A stretch of DNA of 64,000 bases from Actinoplanes sp. L3-i22 (GCF_019704555.1 NZ_AP024745.1:9950001-10014000), one strand, 5' to 3'. Positions 34,099-44,067 are shown, counted from the stretch's first letter. Notes: a model not told the origin generated them from the sequence alone. Translations and numbers: made by a program.

Positions 34099-34147
34099 GC
34101 GGGGCCGGGCCGACGCCGTACCCGAATCAGGTCTCTGCATGGTTTTT

Positions 34148-34174
34148 GGGCCCGCCGCGAACCGCGACGGGCCC
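34148..34174. terminator. Hairpin between lipoprotein and sigma gene ends
   Basis: GGGCCCG (34148-34154) pairs with CGGGCCC (34168-34174), and an inner CGCG/CGCG stem extends it past a one-base mismatch. A T run lies on the 5' side, so it reads best as a shared terminator for convergent genes. Confidence 0.5.
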
Positions 34175-34193
34175 AGCAAACCGGCGAAGTCTG

Positions 34194-35045
34194 TCAGGCG
34201 GCGACCGGCAGGCCGTCCGGGCCGGTGAGGGCCAGGCGGGTGCGCAGCGTGCCACGGCTGGCGATCCGGTCGTAGTAGGCCGCGCGGCGCCGGGCCACAC
34301 AGCCCTCCTTCGGCGGATTCTCGGCGGCCATCGCCGGATCCAGGTGGACGTTCATCCCGTCCCGGAGCAGCACCAGCGCCTCGGCGCGCAGCTGCGACAC
34401 CCGGGACTCGCTGACGCCCAGCTCGGCGGCGATCTCGGCCATCGGGCGCTCGTCGAAGAAGTAGCCCTGGACGACCGCGTGCAGCCGCTCCGGCAGCGCG
34501 TCGACCGCGTGCCGCAGGTAGCCGAGCCGCTCCCGGCGGATCAGCAGCTCCTCCGGCCCGGCGCCCGGCTCGGTGACGATGTCGTCGGCCGTCGCCGTGG
34601 CGAAGCCCTGCAGGCTGAACACCGTGGCGCGGTGCACGTCGTCCTCGGCGTGCTCGAGGTCCTCGACCGTGCAGCCGAGCCGTTCGGCGATCTCCGTCAC
34701 GGTCGGGGTGCGACCGAGCTCGGCGGTCAGCTCCTCGCGGGCCGAATCGGTCCGCCGGGCACGCTGGCGCACCGAGCGACTCGCCCAGTCCAGCCCGCGC
34801 AATTCGTCCAGCAGGGCGCCGCGCACCCGGGCGGCGGCGAACCGCGGGAACGGGACACCCCGCTCCGCGTCGAAACCGCGAGCGGCGGCGACCAGGGCGG
34901 CATAGCCGGCGGACAGCAGGTCGTCGCGGTTGACGTGCGCGGGGACCCGGGCCAGCATCTCGCGGACCAGGTGCCCGACGAGCGGCATGTTCGCTCGCAC
35001 GATGTCCTCGCGACGCCGATCGACGGCAGGCGCTTCACCGTTCAT
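34194..35045 (-). CDS. Second FliA/WhiG-family sigma factor
   Basis: A 283-residue sigma factor of the same subfamily as the one at 29314-30240. Region 2 shows NMPLVGHLVREMLARVPAHV and PRFAAARVRGALLDELRGLD, and region 4 shows LPERLHAVVQGYFFDERPMA with recognition helix SESRVSQLRAEAL. The shared C-terminal tail has ARRRAAYYDRIAS. GAGGAG with an 8-base gap precedes the ATG at 35045; the longer reading from 35153 would run through the hairpin leader of the divergent helicase gene and is less likely. Probably part of the motile-spore regulatory set. Confidence 0.83.
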   Translation of the reverse strand: MNGEAPAVDRRREDIVRANMPLVGHLVREMLARVPAHVNRDDLLSAGYAALVAAARGFDAERGVPFPRFAAARVRGALLDELRGLDWASRSVRQRARRTDSAREELTAELGRTPTVTEIAERLGCTVEDLEHAEDDVHRATVFSLQGFATATADDIVTEPGAGPEELLIRRERLGYLRHAVDALPERLHAVVQGYFFDERPMAEIAAELGVSESRVSQLRAEALVLLRDGMNVHLDPAMAAENPPKEGCVARRRAAYYDRIASRGTLRTRLALTGPDGLPVAA

Positions 35046-35115
35046 CAGGGGTCTCCTCAGTACCGGCCGGAGTGGGGGCGTCCGGCGCTGAGGAAAAAGA
35101 TCTGCGAGGCTGAGT

Positions 35116-35199
35116 GCACCCTGGTTCGATCCCGGGTGCAGAGTGGTTGCCATGGGTAACCAGTAGGATGATCAGTAACTGACCTACGGAGAGTTACCC
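35116..35199 (+). promoter_or_regulatory. Two-hairpin leader upstream of DEAD-box helicase
   Basis: Hairpin A has stem CCTGG (35120-35124) and CCGGG (35132-35136) around TTCGATC, a tRNA T-arm mimic. Hairpin B has outer arms GGGTAAC (35154-35160) and GTTACCC (35193-35199) and inner arms GTAGG (35163-35167) and CCTAC (35183-35187). The ribosome site GGAGAG (35188-35193) lies inside hairpin B. Folding would hide the start region, so the helicase may control its own leader. Confidence 0.5.
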
Positions 35200-35202
35200 C
35201 CT

Positions 35203-36744
35203 TTGACTTCGTTCATCGAGCTAGGCGTCCCGGCCGTCCTGAACGGCACACTCGCCGATCTCGGCATCACCACACCGTTCCCGATCCAGGCGGCGACGCT
35301 GCCGGACTCGCTCGCCGGGCGTGATCTGCTCGGCCGTGGCCGGACCGGATCCGGGAAGACCTACGCGTTCGTGCTGCCCCTCGTGGCCCGTCTGGCCGCG
35401 AAGAAGGCTCCACGACGCCCCGGCCGGCCGCGTGCGCTGATCCTGGCGCCGACGCGGGAGCTGGCCACCCAGATCGAGGCCGCACTGCGCCCGCTCGCCG
35501 AAGCGATGGGCCTCAACACCCTCACCGTCTTCGGCGGCGTCGGTGCGAACCCGCAGATCACCGCCCTGCGCAAGGGTGTCGACGTACTGGTCGCGTGCCC
35601 GGGCCGGCTCGACGACCACATCCGCAACGGGCACGCGTCGCTGGACGCTGTCGAGATCACCGTGCTCGACGAGGCCGACCACATGGCCGACCTGGGCTTC
35701 CTGCCGGTCGTCAAGCGGCTCCTCTCGCAGACCCCGGTCGGCGGCCAGCGGCTGCTGTTCTCGGCGACCCTGGACAACGGCATCGACGTGCTGGTCCGGC
35801 AGTTCCTGCGCAAGCCGGTCACGCACCACGTGGACTCGGCGGCCCAGGCGCCGATCGAGATGGACCACCACGTGTTGCATGTCACACACGACGATCGGTT
35901 CCCGGTGCTCGTCGACCTGCTCGCCGCGCCCGGCCGATCGGTGGTCTTCACCCGCACCAAACGGCGGGCCAAGGTGCTCACCCGGCAGCTCATCCAGGCC
36001 GGGGTGCCGGCCGTCGAGCTGCACGGCAACCTGGCCCAGAACGCTCGTAACCGGAACCTGTCCGCGTTCTCCGACGGGACGGCGGAGACCCTGGTCGCCA
36101 CCGACATCGCCGCGCGCGGCATCCACGTCGACGACGTGACCCTGGTCGTGCACGCGGACCCGCCGGTCGAGCACAAGGCGTACCTGCACCGCTCCGGCCG
36201 GACCGCCCGGGCCGGTGCCCGGGGCACGGTCGTCACGCTGATGACCGACGACCAGCAGGCCGACGTCCGGGACCTGACCCGCAAGGCGGGCATCCGGCCG
36301 ATGACCCGCCGGGCCCGTCCCGGGGATGCGCTGCTGGCCGAGCTGGCGCCGGGCGAGCGGAAGTTCGTCACCCCCGCGCCGGAACCGGTCGCGGCTCGCA
36401 ACACCACGCCGTCGGCCACCGACGCACCGTCCTCGCGACGGCGCCGGGGTGCCGCCGGTGGCGGCGGAGGCGGCGGCCGGACCCGCGGTGCCGCCCCGGA
36501 CGGCGGAACCTCGCCGGATCGCGCGGCGTCTCCCGGTCGCCGGCGGCCCGCCGCCGACGGCGGCTCCGGTTCGCCGGCTCCGCGCAACGGTGGGGGCGGT
36601 GGGCGGTCCGGTTCCGGCACGCCTCGGTCCGGGCAGGGCAAGTCAACTGCCCGTTCCGGTACGCCGCAGCCCCGTCCCGCCGCCGGTGGGGGCGGCGCGG
36701 CCGCGTTCTCGTCGCGGGCGGGTGGGCGGCGCTCCGGGCGCTGA
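35203..36744 (+). CDS. DEAD-box RNA helicase
   Basis: A 513-residue helicase. Q motif FPIQAATLP, motif I GRGRTGSGKTYAF, Ia PTRELATQ, motif II DEADHMADLGF, motif III FSAT, motif V ATDIAARGIHV and motif VI HRSGRTARAG are all present within residues 20-345. The C-terminal ~130 residues are Gly/Arg/Pro-rich and disordered, likely RNA-binding (RGG-like). Such enzymes act in ribosome assembly or mRNA turnover, often under cold. Translation starts at TTG, with GGAGAG upstream inside a predicted hairpin. Confidence 0.92.
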   Translation: MTSFIELGVPAVLNGTLADLGITTPFPIQAATLPDSLAGRDLLGRGRTGSGKTYAFVLPLVARLAAKKAPRRPGRPRALILAPTRELATQIEAALRPLAEAMGLNTLTVFGGVGANPQITALRKGVDVLVACPGRLDDHIRNGHASLDAVEITVLDEADHMADLGFLPVVKRLLSQTPVGGQRLLFSATLDNGIDVLVRQFLRKPVTHHVDSAAQAPIEMDHHVLHVTHDDRFPVLVDLLAAPGRSVVFTRTKRRAKVLTRQLIQAGVPAVELHGNLAQNARNRNLSAFSDGTAETLVATDIAARGIHVDDVTLVVHADPPVEHKAYLHRSGRTARAGARGTVVTLMTDDQQADVRDLTRKAGIRPMTRRARPGDALLAELAPGERKFVTPAPEPVAARNTTPSATDAPSSRRRRGAAGGGGGGGRTRGAAPDGGTSPDRAASPGRRRPAADGGSGSPAPRNGGGGGRSGSGTPRSGQGKSTARSGTPQPRPAAGGGGAAAFSSRAGGRRSGR

Positions 36745-36760
36745 GCATCCGATGATCGAA

Positions 36761-36806
36761 ATCACCGCACTGGCCGGGGCGACCCGGGCAGTGCGGTGAT
36801 GTTTTT
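36761..36806 (+). terminator. Strong intrinsic terminator after helicase gene
   Basis: ATCACCGCACTG (36761-36772) pairs perfectly with CAGTGCGGTGAT (36789-36800), and GTTTTT follows at 36801-36806. The loop contains its own GGCC/GGGC pairing. Confidence 0.9.
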
Positions 36807-36923
36807 GCGGGGCGTCGGTTCAGGGCGTCCAGGACGGCCTGGATGACCCGGACCCGGGCTCGCCCTGACCGGGAGCGCCCCAGGCCCGCAGGAGCGATCT
36901 GAGTCCACTCGCCGGGCGGATCC

Positions 36924-37595
36924 TCACCTGGCCGGGCGGGCCGAATCGGTCTCCGGGACGCTGACCGAGATCTCGTCGCCCAGCAGGAAGCCCGCGTTGA
37001 GCTCCAGCTCGTCGCCCGACCAGAAGCGGCCCGGGTCGTACCAGTTCGCCTTCCGGTTGCGCGGCAGCAGCCCCATGTCCTCGTAGGTGACCGCGACCAC
37101 CTCGGCGCAGTACGCCTTCTCCAGCGTCGCGTTGGACGCCTCGGACGGCTTCCACGGCGGGGTGATCAACGGCACCCGGCCGCGGACCCAGCGCGCGGCG
37201 AGCTGCGACGTGGACGGGAACGGCGTGCCGTCCAGCCGGGCGACCGTCTTGAGCGCCTTGTCCTCCATCGCCCGGGTGGCGCCCGGCTCCAGCTGGCGCA
37301 GCCAGCCGCGCTGGCCGTAGCGCCGGGCCCAGACGGTGACCGCGTCCCGCAGGTCGTGCAGCTGGACGCCGCGCTGGAACGTGCCGGACCACAGGTCGGG
37401 CAGCGACCGGCCCAGCTCGGCGTGCCACATCAGCGGCGGCATGTCCTCGATCACCAGGGACATCCCGACGTGGTTCACCGGGCTGTTGGTGAGTGTCTGG
37501 ATGGCCCGGTCGGGCCCGGAACGGCCACGAAAGATCCAGATGTCACCCGTACGGGTCAGTTCGATGGCCTCGTCGAGGCTGATGTCGGCGTCCAC
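36924..37595 (-). CDS. Permuted NlpC/P60-like (YiiX-type) protein
   Basis: A 223-residue protein. GDIWIFRGRSG opens the fold, His in SPVNHVGMSL (near residue 50) comes before Cys in KAYCAEVVAV (near 170). That order is the circularly permuted papain-like arrangement of YiiX/NlpC-P60 relatives, which act on lipids or amide bonds. No signal peptide is seen. The GTG start at 37595 is 18 bases from the start of the opposite gene, and both appear leaderless. The substrate is unknown. Confidence 0.65.
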   Translation of the reverse strand: MDADISLDEAIELTRTGDIWIFRGRSGPDRAIQTLTNSPVNHVGMSLVIEDMPPLMWHAELGRSLPDLWSGTFQRGVQLHDLRDAVTVWARRYGQRGWLRQLEPGATRAMEDKALKTVARLDGTPFPSTSQLAARWVRGRVPLITPPWKPSEASNATLEKAYCAEVVAVTYEDMGLLPRNRKANWYDPGRFWSGDELELNAGFLLGDEISVSVPETDSARPAR

Positions 37596-37613
37596 GGTGC
37601 CTATTCTCAGCTG

Positions 37614-37784
37614 ATGCGATGGTGGAAGGTAGCGGGACTGGCGGGGCTGGCGGGAGTCGCGGCGACCGGGGTGGTGATCGCGCGGGCCGAACGGAAGCGC
37701 CGGGCGTACACCCCCGACGAGATCCGCGACCGGTTGCACAACCGGGTCGCCGAGGCGGCCTCGGTCGAGAAGGACGTCGAGTAG
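37614..37784 (+). CDS. Tiny single-helix membrane protein
   Basis: A 56-residue protein, MRWWKVAGLAGLAGVAATGV, with one N-terminal helix followed by a charged cytoplasmic tail (ARAERKRRAYTPDEIRDRLH). TATTCT ends six bases before the ATG, so it is leaderless. It is divergent from the YiiX-like gene, and the two start codons are only 18 bases apart. The function is unknown. Confidence 0.7.
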   Translation: MRWWKVAGLAGLAGVAATGVVIARAERKRRAYTPDEIRDRLHNRVAEAASVEKDVE

Positions 37785-37788
37785 GCCA

Positions 37789-38838
37789 TCATTCGGCCAG
37801 GTCGGTGTCGCGGAGCACGGACCAGAGACCGGCGCCGTCCGGGGCGGCGAACCACGTCTTGCCCCCGGACGGCACGGCCTCGGCCGCCTCGGTCGGGCCG
37901 GGCACGGCGCCGGCCAGCACCGCCTGGGTCGGCGAGAGCCGGCGGATCGCCACGGCGGCCACGTTCCTCGGGTGCTCGCGGGCGAACTCGGAGTAGATCT
38001 CCTGGTCGTGCTGGCCGTCGTCGCCGACCAGCAGCCACTTGACCTCCGGGAACTCCTCGGCGAGCCGGCGCAGCGAGTTGCGCTTGTGCTCCTGGCCGCT
38101 GCGGAACCAGCGGTCCGGCGTCGGGCCCCAGTCGGTGAGCAGGATCGGGCCGGCCGGGTAGAGGTGCCGGCTCAGGAAGCGGGTCAGGGTGGGCGCGACG
38201 TTCCACGCCCCGGTGGAGAGATAGATCACCGGGGTGCCCGGGTTCGCGTTGATCAGCCGCTCGTAGAGCACCGCCATGCCGGGCACCGCCATCCTCGCGT
38301 GCTCGTCGAGGACGAACGTGTTCCACGCGGCGAGCAGCGGGCGGGGCAGCGCGGTGACCATCACGGTGTCGTCGATGTCGGAGATCAGGCCGAACTTCAC
38401 CGCCGGGTCGATCACCCGGATCGGCGCGTCGACCGGGGCGGCGCCCTCGCAGTGCAGCCGGACGCTGGCCCAGCCGGGCTCGAGGTCACCCTTGACCCGG
38501 CAGTCCACGTAGCCGCTGCGGTCGGTGCGGGTCTCGGTGACGCTGCCGCCGACCTCGATGCGCACCACGGCGTTGCTGACCGGGGTGGTGGTGAAGCTGC
38601 GCCAGCCGCGCAGCTTCTCCCGCTTGCGGCGGACCAGCCGGGGCCGGGAGAGCAGCACCCGGGCCATCACCCGGGCCCAGCCGGGCGCGCCGTAACCGGT
38701 GTAGGCCGTGATGTACGGTTTCCAGCCCCGGTTGCGCAGCCCGCGCTCGATGACCTGATGCACGGCGTCCTCGACCAAGGCCGCCCGGTGTATTCGGGCC
38801 ACTGCCTTGGACGTCTCCGCCGGTGTCACCGCCACCAT
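37789..38838 (-). CDS. APP1-type phosphatase (DUF2183)
   Basis: A 349-residue protein of the actin-patch/phosphatidate phosphatase family. The HAD-like motif ISDIDDTVMVT (near residue 155) holds the nucleophile Asp, and VIYLSTGAWN, HKRNSLRRL and LVGDDGQHDQEIY supply the other phosphatase motifs. The yeast homologue dephosphorylates phosphatidic acid; the bacterial substrate is not established. The ribosome site GAGGAGG is very close to the ATG, so one of the GTG codons just after it may be the true start. Confidence 0.85.
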   Translation of the reverse strand: MVAVTPAETSKAVARIHRAALVEDAVHQVIERGLRNRGWKPYITAYTGYGAPGWARVMARVLLSRPRLVRRKREKLRGWRSFTTTPVSNAVVRIEVGGSVTETRTDRSGYVDCRVKGDLEPGWASVRLHCEGAAPVDAPIRVIDPAVKFGLISDIDDTVMVTALPRPLLAAWNTFVLDEHARMAVPGMAVLYERLINANPGTPVIYLSTGAWNVAPTLTRFLSRHLYPAGPILLTDWGPTPDRWFRSGQEHKRNSLRRLAEEFPEVKWLLVGDDGQHDQEIYSEFAREHPRNVAAVAIRRLSPTQAVLAGAVPGPTEAAEAVPSGGKTWFAAPDGAGLWSVLRDTDLAE

Positions 38839-38936
38839 CTCCTCCTCGCCGTTCCGGTCCCGCCGCCCGCCGGGGCAACGTTACCGGGCCGGTACGACAG
38901 GCCGCTCGCGAACGTGAGCCTGGTCCAGGTTGGACA

Positions 38937-39641
38937 TCAGGCCGCTGCCGGGAATTCGGCGGTCGTCCATTGCTCGGCCCACCACTGCTGGTCGGCCCGC
39001 TCCGGCGCGTCGACCCGCAGCGGCGCGGTCATCGCCTCGGCGCGCAGGCCGGCCAGGGTCTCGGCGGCCGCCTCGATGCTCCGCCAGGCGGAGCGCTCCC
39101 GCTCGACGGCGTCGTACCAGGCGGCCAGCCGGTGCGCCCGGGCCGCCTGGGCGAGGACCGCCTCCTGGTGGACCGGGTGCAGCCGCGGGTTCCAGCCCCG
39201 GTGCGCGAAGACGTCGTTGAGCTGGTCGATGGAGAGATCCTGGACCCGGCACAGCTCGCTGGCCGCGCGGTGCAGGTAGCGCTGGCGGTCGACGTTCTCG
39301 CCGGGCTTGCGGCGGCGGCTCATCAGCGGGTACGCGCCGGCCGAGGCGATCCGCAGGCAGGCGCGGTCGGCCTTCTCGTACGCCGTCCAGGCCTCGTCGA
39401 CCGCCTCCTGGGCGGCCTCCCACTCGGCGCGGCGCCGCTTCGTGGTGGCGGCCGCGTTCCCGGCGGCGACCGCGACCTCGTCGGCGTACTTCTGCCGCTC
39501 GGTGGCGACCGGGGTGGGTTCGGTCAGCATGCGGGGAATCGAGACGATCGAGACGACCGCCGCGGCGACGGCGAGGAGCAGCACGATGATCAGCCAGATC
39601 GCGACGGCTTGCGGGATGGAACTCAGGAAGGCGGAATCCAC
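38937..39641 (-). CDS. Unrecognised membrane protein with helical domain
   Basis: A 234-residue protein. One N-terminal membrane helix (about 12-36, AVAIWLIIVLLLAVAAAVVS) is followed by a long alpha-helical, charged cytoplasmic or extracellular region with probable coiled coil (KRRRAEWEAAQEAVDEAWTA) and many Trp residues. The start is GTG with GGGGGTG before it. The next gene downstream on the same strand is the APP1-type phosphatase, 98 bases away. The family is not recognised. Confidence 0.65.
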   Translation of the reverse strand: MDSAFLSSIPQAVAIWLIIVLLLAVAAAVVSIVSIPRMLTEPTPVATERQKYADEVAVAAGNAAATTKRRRAEWEAAQEAVDEAWTAYEKADRACLRIASAGAYPLMSRRRKPGENVDRQRYLHRAASELCRVQDLSIDQLNDVFAHRGWNPRLHPVHQEAVLAQAARAHRLAAWYDAVERERSAWRSIEAAAETLAGLRAEAMTAPLRVDAPERADQQWWAEQWTTAEFPAAA

Positions 39642-39704
39642 GGAACACCCCCAGGGCAGCGAAAATGCAACGACGAACCGGCGTACGGAGGAAAGCGCGG
39701 GGCG

Positions 39705-40025
39705 TCAGCGGGTGGGGGGTGCCCGGGAGTCGCCGGTCGGCGGGACGGTGCCGGCGAGGACCGCCGGGACCGGGGCGAGCGGGGCGGCCGGCGCCTCGGC
39801 CGGCGGCGGCTCGGGTGCGGCCTCGGGTGCGGCAGCCTGGTCCTCGGGTGCGGACTCGACCACGGCGACCGCGACCGGGCCGGCGACCGGCTCGGCGCTG
39901 GGCGGCGGGGTGGCCGCGGGCAGGTTCAGCGTCACCGCCAGGGCCAGCATCGCCAGGCCGGTGAGGAACCGCAGCAGGCGGCGACCGTCCCACGGACGGT
40001 TCACCTCACGCGCCTCAGCGGTCAC
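39705..40025 (-). CDS. Small membrane protein with Pro/Ala-rich tail
   Basis: A 106-residue protein. The first 20 residues are basic (NRPWDGRRLLRFL), then comes one hydrophobic helix (LTGLAMLALAVTLNLPA), then a Pro/Ala/Glu-rich tail probably outside the membrane. TAGGTT lies seven bases before the GTG at 40025, a leaderless start. The next gene downstream starts 63 bases away. The function is unknown. Confidence 0.55.
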   Translation of the reverse strand: MTAEAREVNRPWDGRRLLRFLTGLAMLALAVTLNLPAATPPPSAEPVAGPVAVAVVESAPEDQAAAPEAAPEPPPAEAPAAPLAPVPAVLAGTVPPTGDSRAPPTR

Positions 40026-40121
40026 ACCCGTCAACCTACCGGGGCGCAGGTCAACGTGCACCCGTGGTCCGGGTTACGGCCCTCGGACGGAGGTCACCCG
40101 CGGTCACCCGGACGAGGGACC

Positions 40122-40985
40122 ATGGGTGTCATGGACTTCGGCGTGGTGGAGCAGGTGGCCCGGCTGGACGGCTGGCTGGGCGAGGGCGGCGTGGTGGTGC
40201 TCAGCGGTGCGGGGCTCTCCACGGACTCCGGCATCCCGGACTATCGGGGCCCGTCCGGCTCGGCCCGGCGCAACACCCCGATGACCTATCAGGCGTTCAC
40301 CGGCGATCCGGTGGCCCGGCAGCGCTACTGGGCGCGCAGCCACCTCGGCTGGCGCACGATCGGCCGCGCCGCGCCGAACGACGGGCACCGGGCGGTGGCC
40401 CGCTGGCAGGAGCTCGGCCTGCTGCACGGGGTGATCACCCAGAATGTGGACGGGCTGCACCAGGCGGCCGGCGCGCGCGACGTGGTGGAGCTGCACGGCA
40501 ACCTGGCCCGGATCACCTGCCTGGGCTGCGGCACGCTCAGCCCCCGGCAGGAGCTGGAGGCCCGGCTGACCGCGGCGAACCCGGACTTCACCGCGGTCGC
40601 CTCGGCGGTGAACGCGGACGGGGACGTCGAGCTGGACGACGCCGCGCTGGACGGGTTCCGGCCGGTGGACTGCCTCGCCTGCGGCGGGCTGCTCAAGCCG
40701 GACGTGGTCTATTTCGGCGAGACGGTGCCGGCCGGCCGGGTGACCCGGGCGTTCGACCTGGTCGCCGGGGCTCGCACGCTGCTGGTCCTGGGGTCCTCGC
40801 TGACCGTGATGTCCGGCCGGCGGTTCGTGCTGCGGGCCGTCAAGCAGGGCGTCCGGGTAGCGATCGTGAACCGTGGCGTGACCCGCGGGGAGCCGTACGC
40901 GGAGCTGTTCATCGATGCGCCGCTCGGGGTGATCCTTCCCAATCTGGCCCTGGCGACCGAAACGCACCGTTTGTTGCGTCAGTAA
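40122..40985 (+). CDS. Sir2-family NAD-dependent protein deacylase
   Basis: A 287-residue sirtuin, nearest the SIRT4-like class II. The NAD pocket is GAGLSTDSGIPDYRG (near residue 30), the catalytic His is in VVELHGNL following ITQNVDGLHQ, and four zinc cysteines occur as CLGC and CLAC. Class II proteins with GVITQNVDGLH remove acyl groups from lysine or act on lipoyl groups. ATG at 40131 is an alternative start. It stands before the LacI gene on the same strand with a 157-bp gap holding operators. Confidence 0.88.
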   Translation: MGVMDFGVVEQVARLDGWLGEGGVVVLSGAGLSTDSGIPDYRGPSGSARRNTPMTYQAFTGDPVARQRYWARSHLGWRTIGRAAPNDGHRAVARWQELGLLHGVITQNVDGLHQAAGARDVVELHGNLARITCLGCGTLSPRQELEARLTAANPDFTAVASAVNADGDVELDDAALDGFRPVDCLACGGLLKPDVVYFGETVPAGRVTRAFDLVAGARTLLVLGSSLTVMSGRRFVLRAVKQGVRVAIVNRGVTRGEPYAELFIDAPLGVILPNLALATETHRLLRQ

Positions 40986-41073
40986 ACGAACCCGGCTTCC
41001 CCTGGTTACCGGAATGAAACCTAAATAGATCTCACGACCATTGACGTGACCGCGCTCACTGGGGTTGACTGCC

Positions 41074-41097
41074 GGAACCGGTACCGAAACCGGTTCC
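41074..41097. promoter_or_regulatory. LacI-type operator upstream of lacI gene
   Basis: GGAACCGGT (41074-41082) and ACCGGTTCC (41089-41097) form a perfect inverted repeat around ACCGAA. The core AAACCGGTTCC with central CG is the usual LacI-family half-site geometry. It lies 45 bases before the regulator's GTG, so the regulator likely represses itself. Confidence 0.65.
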
Positions 41098-41142
41098 GAA
41101 CCTCCGGCGCAACCAACCGGAAACAATAATCTCGGAGGAGCT

Positions 41143-42150
<1,008 letters not shown>

Positions 42151-42180
42151 GCAGCAACAGCCACATAGGACTTTCCCGTT

Positions 42181-42202
42181 CGACCGGCCACCCGGCCGGT
42201 CG
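42181..42202 (+). other. Intergenic hairpin between lacI and importer genes
   Basis: CGACCGGCC (42181-42189) pairs perfectly with GGCCGGTCG (42194-42202) around ACCC. No T tract follows. It may act as a weak terminator or as a structured leader of the importer mRNA. Confidence 0.5.
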
Positions 42203-42306
42203 TGCGACCCCGCGCGCCTCGGGGCCGGCACCTGCCGGTCACGCGATGCCGCACGCCCTCCGGGCACCCCTCTCACCCGAAATCGCTAATCCGAGGAGAT
42301 TCTCCG

Positions 42307-43992
42307 ATGCAGAGAAGGAAGCTGTTCGCGGTCGCCGTGGCCGGCGTGCTCGCCACGAGCGGCCTGGCGGCGTGCGGTGACTCACCGAACGCCAACAAGG
42401 ACGCCGCGAAGGGTACCGCCGCCGACTTCCTGTCGATCGGCATGCCGAACGGCACGGTCACCGAGAACAACAACCCGTTCGTCGGTACGTCCGCGGGCGC
42501 CTCGCTCGGCTACCGCTGGACCATCTACGAGCCCCTCGGCATGTGGAACAACGTCAAGCCGGCCGACCCAGCCAAGCCGTGGCTGGCCAGCGACATCAAG
42601 TGGGCCGCCGACTACAAGGCCCTCGACGTGACCATCCGGGACAACGCCACCTGGTCGGACGGCCAGAAGCTGACCGCGGACGACGTCGCGTACACGTTCA
42701 ACCTGATCAAGTCGAACGAGGCGCTGAACATCTTCGCGCTCCCGATCGACCAGGTCACCGTGACCGGCAGCAAGGTGAACATCACCTTCAAGTCGTCGCA
42801 GTTCACCACGTGGCACAAGATCATCTCGCAGATCCCGATCGTCCCGAAGCACATCTGGGAGAAGATCGCGGACCCGGCGAAGGACCCGATCAAGGAGCCG
42901 ATCGGCTCGGGCCCGTACACCCTCAAGACGTTCAGCCAGCAGGGCATCGTGCTTGAGCGCCGAGAGAGCGGTTACTGGCAGGACAAGCCGGCCATCAAGG
43001 AACTTCGGTACACGTCGTACACCGACAACAACGCGCAGACCACCGCGCTGGCCACCGGCCAGGCCGAGTGGAGCTTCGTGTTCATCCCGAACTACCAGCA
43101 GACCTTCGTCGCCAAGGACCCGCAGCACTTCAAGGTCTGGGCGCCGGGCGTGCTGGGCATCCACGGCCTCTACATCAACACCACCAAGGCGCCGTTCGAC
43201 GACCCGATCCTGCGTCAGGCGATGAACAAGGTCATCAACCGGGCCGACATCTTCAACCAGGCCGAGGCCGGCTACTTCCACCCGGAGCTGAAGAGCGTCA
43301 CGGGTCTGCCGGAGGGCGCTGGTGACGCGTTCATCACCGACGCCTACAAGGGACAGACGCTGGCGGTCGACGTCGAGGGCGCCAAGACGCTGCTCACCGG
43401 CGCCGGCTACAAGCTGGACGGCACCACGCTGAAGGACAAGGCCGGCAAGCCGGTCACGATCAAGCTCAGCGACCCCGCGCCGTGGTCGGACTACCAGACC
43501 ACGCTCGAGATCATCAAGAGCAACCTGGCCGAGATCGGCATCGCCGCCACGGTCGAGAAGCCGAACCAGAACGTCTGGGACGCCAACGTCCAGAAGGGCG
43601 ACTTCGGCGCCGTCATGCGCTGGACCAACGGTGGCTCGACGCCGTTCGACATCTACCAGACGGTGATGGACGGCGACCTGCTCAAGCCGATCGGCACCGC
43701 CGCTCAGCAGGGCAACTTCGGCCGCTTCAAGAGCCCGGAGGCGACCGCCGCGCTCAAGGCCTACGCGAACGCCACCAGCGACGCGGACCGCACCACCGCA
43801 CTGGCCACGATCCAGAAGATCTTCGTGGAGCAGGCTCCGATGCTGCCGGTCGGCTCGGACAACGTCGGTGGCGCGTACAGCACCAAGAACTGGATCGGCT
43901 GGCCCTCGGAGACCGACCAGTACGCCCCGATGCAGCCCACCCAGTCCGGCGCGCTCGACGTGATCATGCACCTCAAGCCCGCCAACTCCTGA
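42307..43992 (+). CDS. ABC importer substrate-binding lipoprotein (SBP family 5)
   Basis: A 561-residue lipoprotein (lipobox LAAC, Cys near residue 22) of the Opp/Dpp family 5. Characteristic segments are [43 protein letters not shown] and [20 protein letters not shown]. Family 5 proteins bind peptides, but several bind beta-glucosides or oligosaccharides. The LacI and GH1 neighbours favour a sugar ligand here. GAGGAG precedes the ATG. Binding specificity is inference. Confidence 0.85.
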   Translation: MQRRKLFAVAVAGVLATSGLAACGDSPNANKDAAKGTAADFLSIGMPNGTVTENNNPFVGTSAGASLGYRWTIYEPLGMWNNVKPADPAKPWLASDIKWAADYKALDVTIRDNATWSDGQKLTADDVAYTFNLIKSNEALNIFALPIDQVTVTGSKVNITFKSSQFTTWHKIISQIPIVPKHIWEKIADPAKDPIKEPIGSGPYTLKTFSQQGIVLERRESGYWQDKPAIKELRYTSYTDNNAQTTALATGQAEWSFVFIPNYQQTFVAKDPQHFKVWAPGVLGIHGLYINTTKAPFDDPILRQAMNKVINRADIFNQAEAGYFHPELKSVTGLPEGAGDAFITDAYKGQTLAVDVEGAKTLLTGAGYKLDGTTLKDKAGKPVTIKLSDPAPWSDYQTTLEIIKSNLAEIGIAATVEKPNQNVWDANVQKGDFGAVMRWTNGGSTPFDIYQTVMDGDLLKPIGTAAQQGNFGRFKSPEATAALKAYANATSDADRTTALATIQKIFVEQAPMLPVGSDNVGGAYSTKNWIGWPSETDQYAPMQPTQSGALDVIMHLKPANS

Positions 43993-44002
43993 TCGCCTGA
44001 CC

Positions 44003-44032
44003 GCGGGCGTCCCGGTTCGCCGGGGCGCCCGC
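44003..44032 (+). other. UUCG-capped hairpin between SBP and ATPase genes
   Basis: GCGGGCGTCCCGG (44003-44015) pairs with CCGGGGCGCCCGC (44020-44032) with one wobble around TTCG, a very stable tetraloop. No T tract follows. Such hairpins protect the 3' end of the binding-protein mRNA or lower downstream expression. Confidence 0.65.
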
Positions 44033-44067
44033 ACCCCCCTGCTCGCCCGCTTTGTAAGGAACCCGGC

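Noticed and set aside
35110..35145. Possible tRNA gene
   Set aside because: Only a T-arm-like hairpin is present. D-arm, anticodon arm and acceptor pairing are missing, so it is treated as a leader hairpin or a relic.
34194..35153. Longer start for the second FliA-type sigma at 35153
   Set aside because: The extra 36 residues overlap the structured leader of the divergent helicase and lack a ribosome site. ATG 35045 has a good GAGGAG.
42181..42202. Intrinsic terminator after the lacI gene
   Set aside because: The stem is perfect but nothing like a T tract follows, and the importer genes are likely co-regulated, so it is listed only as a hairpin.
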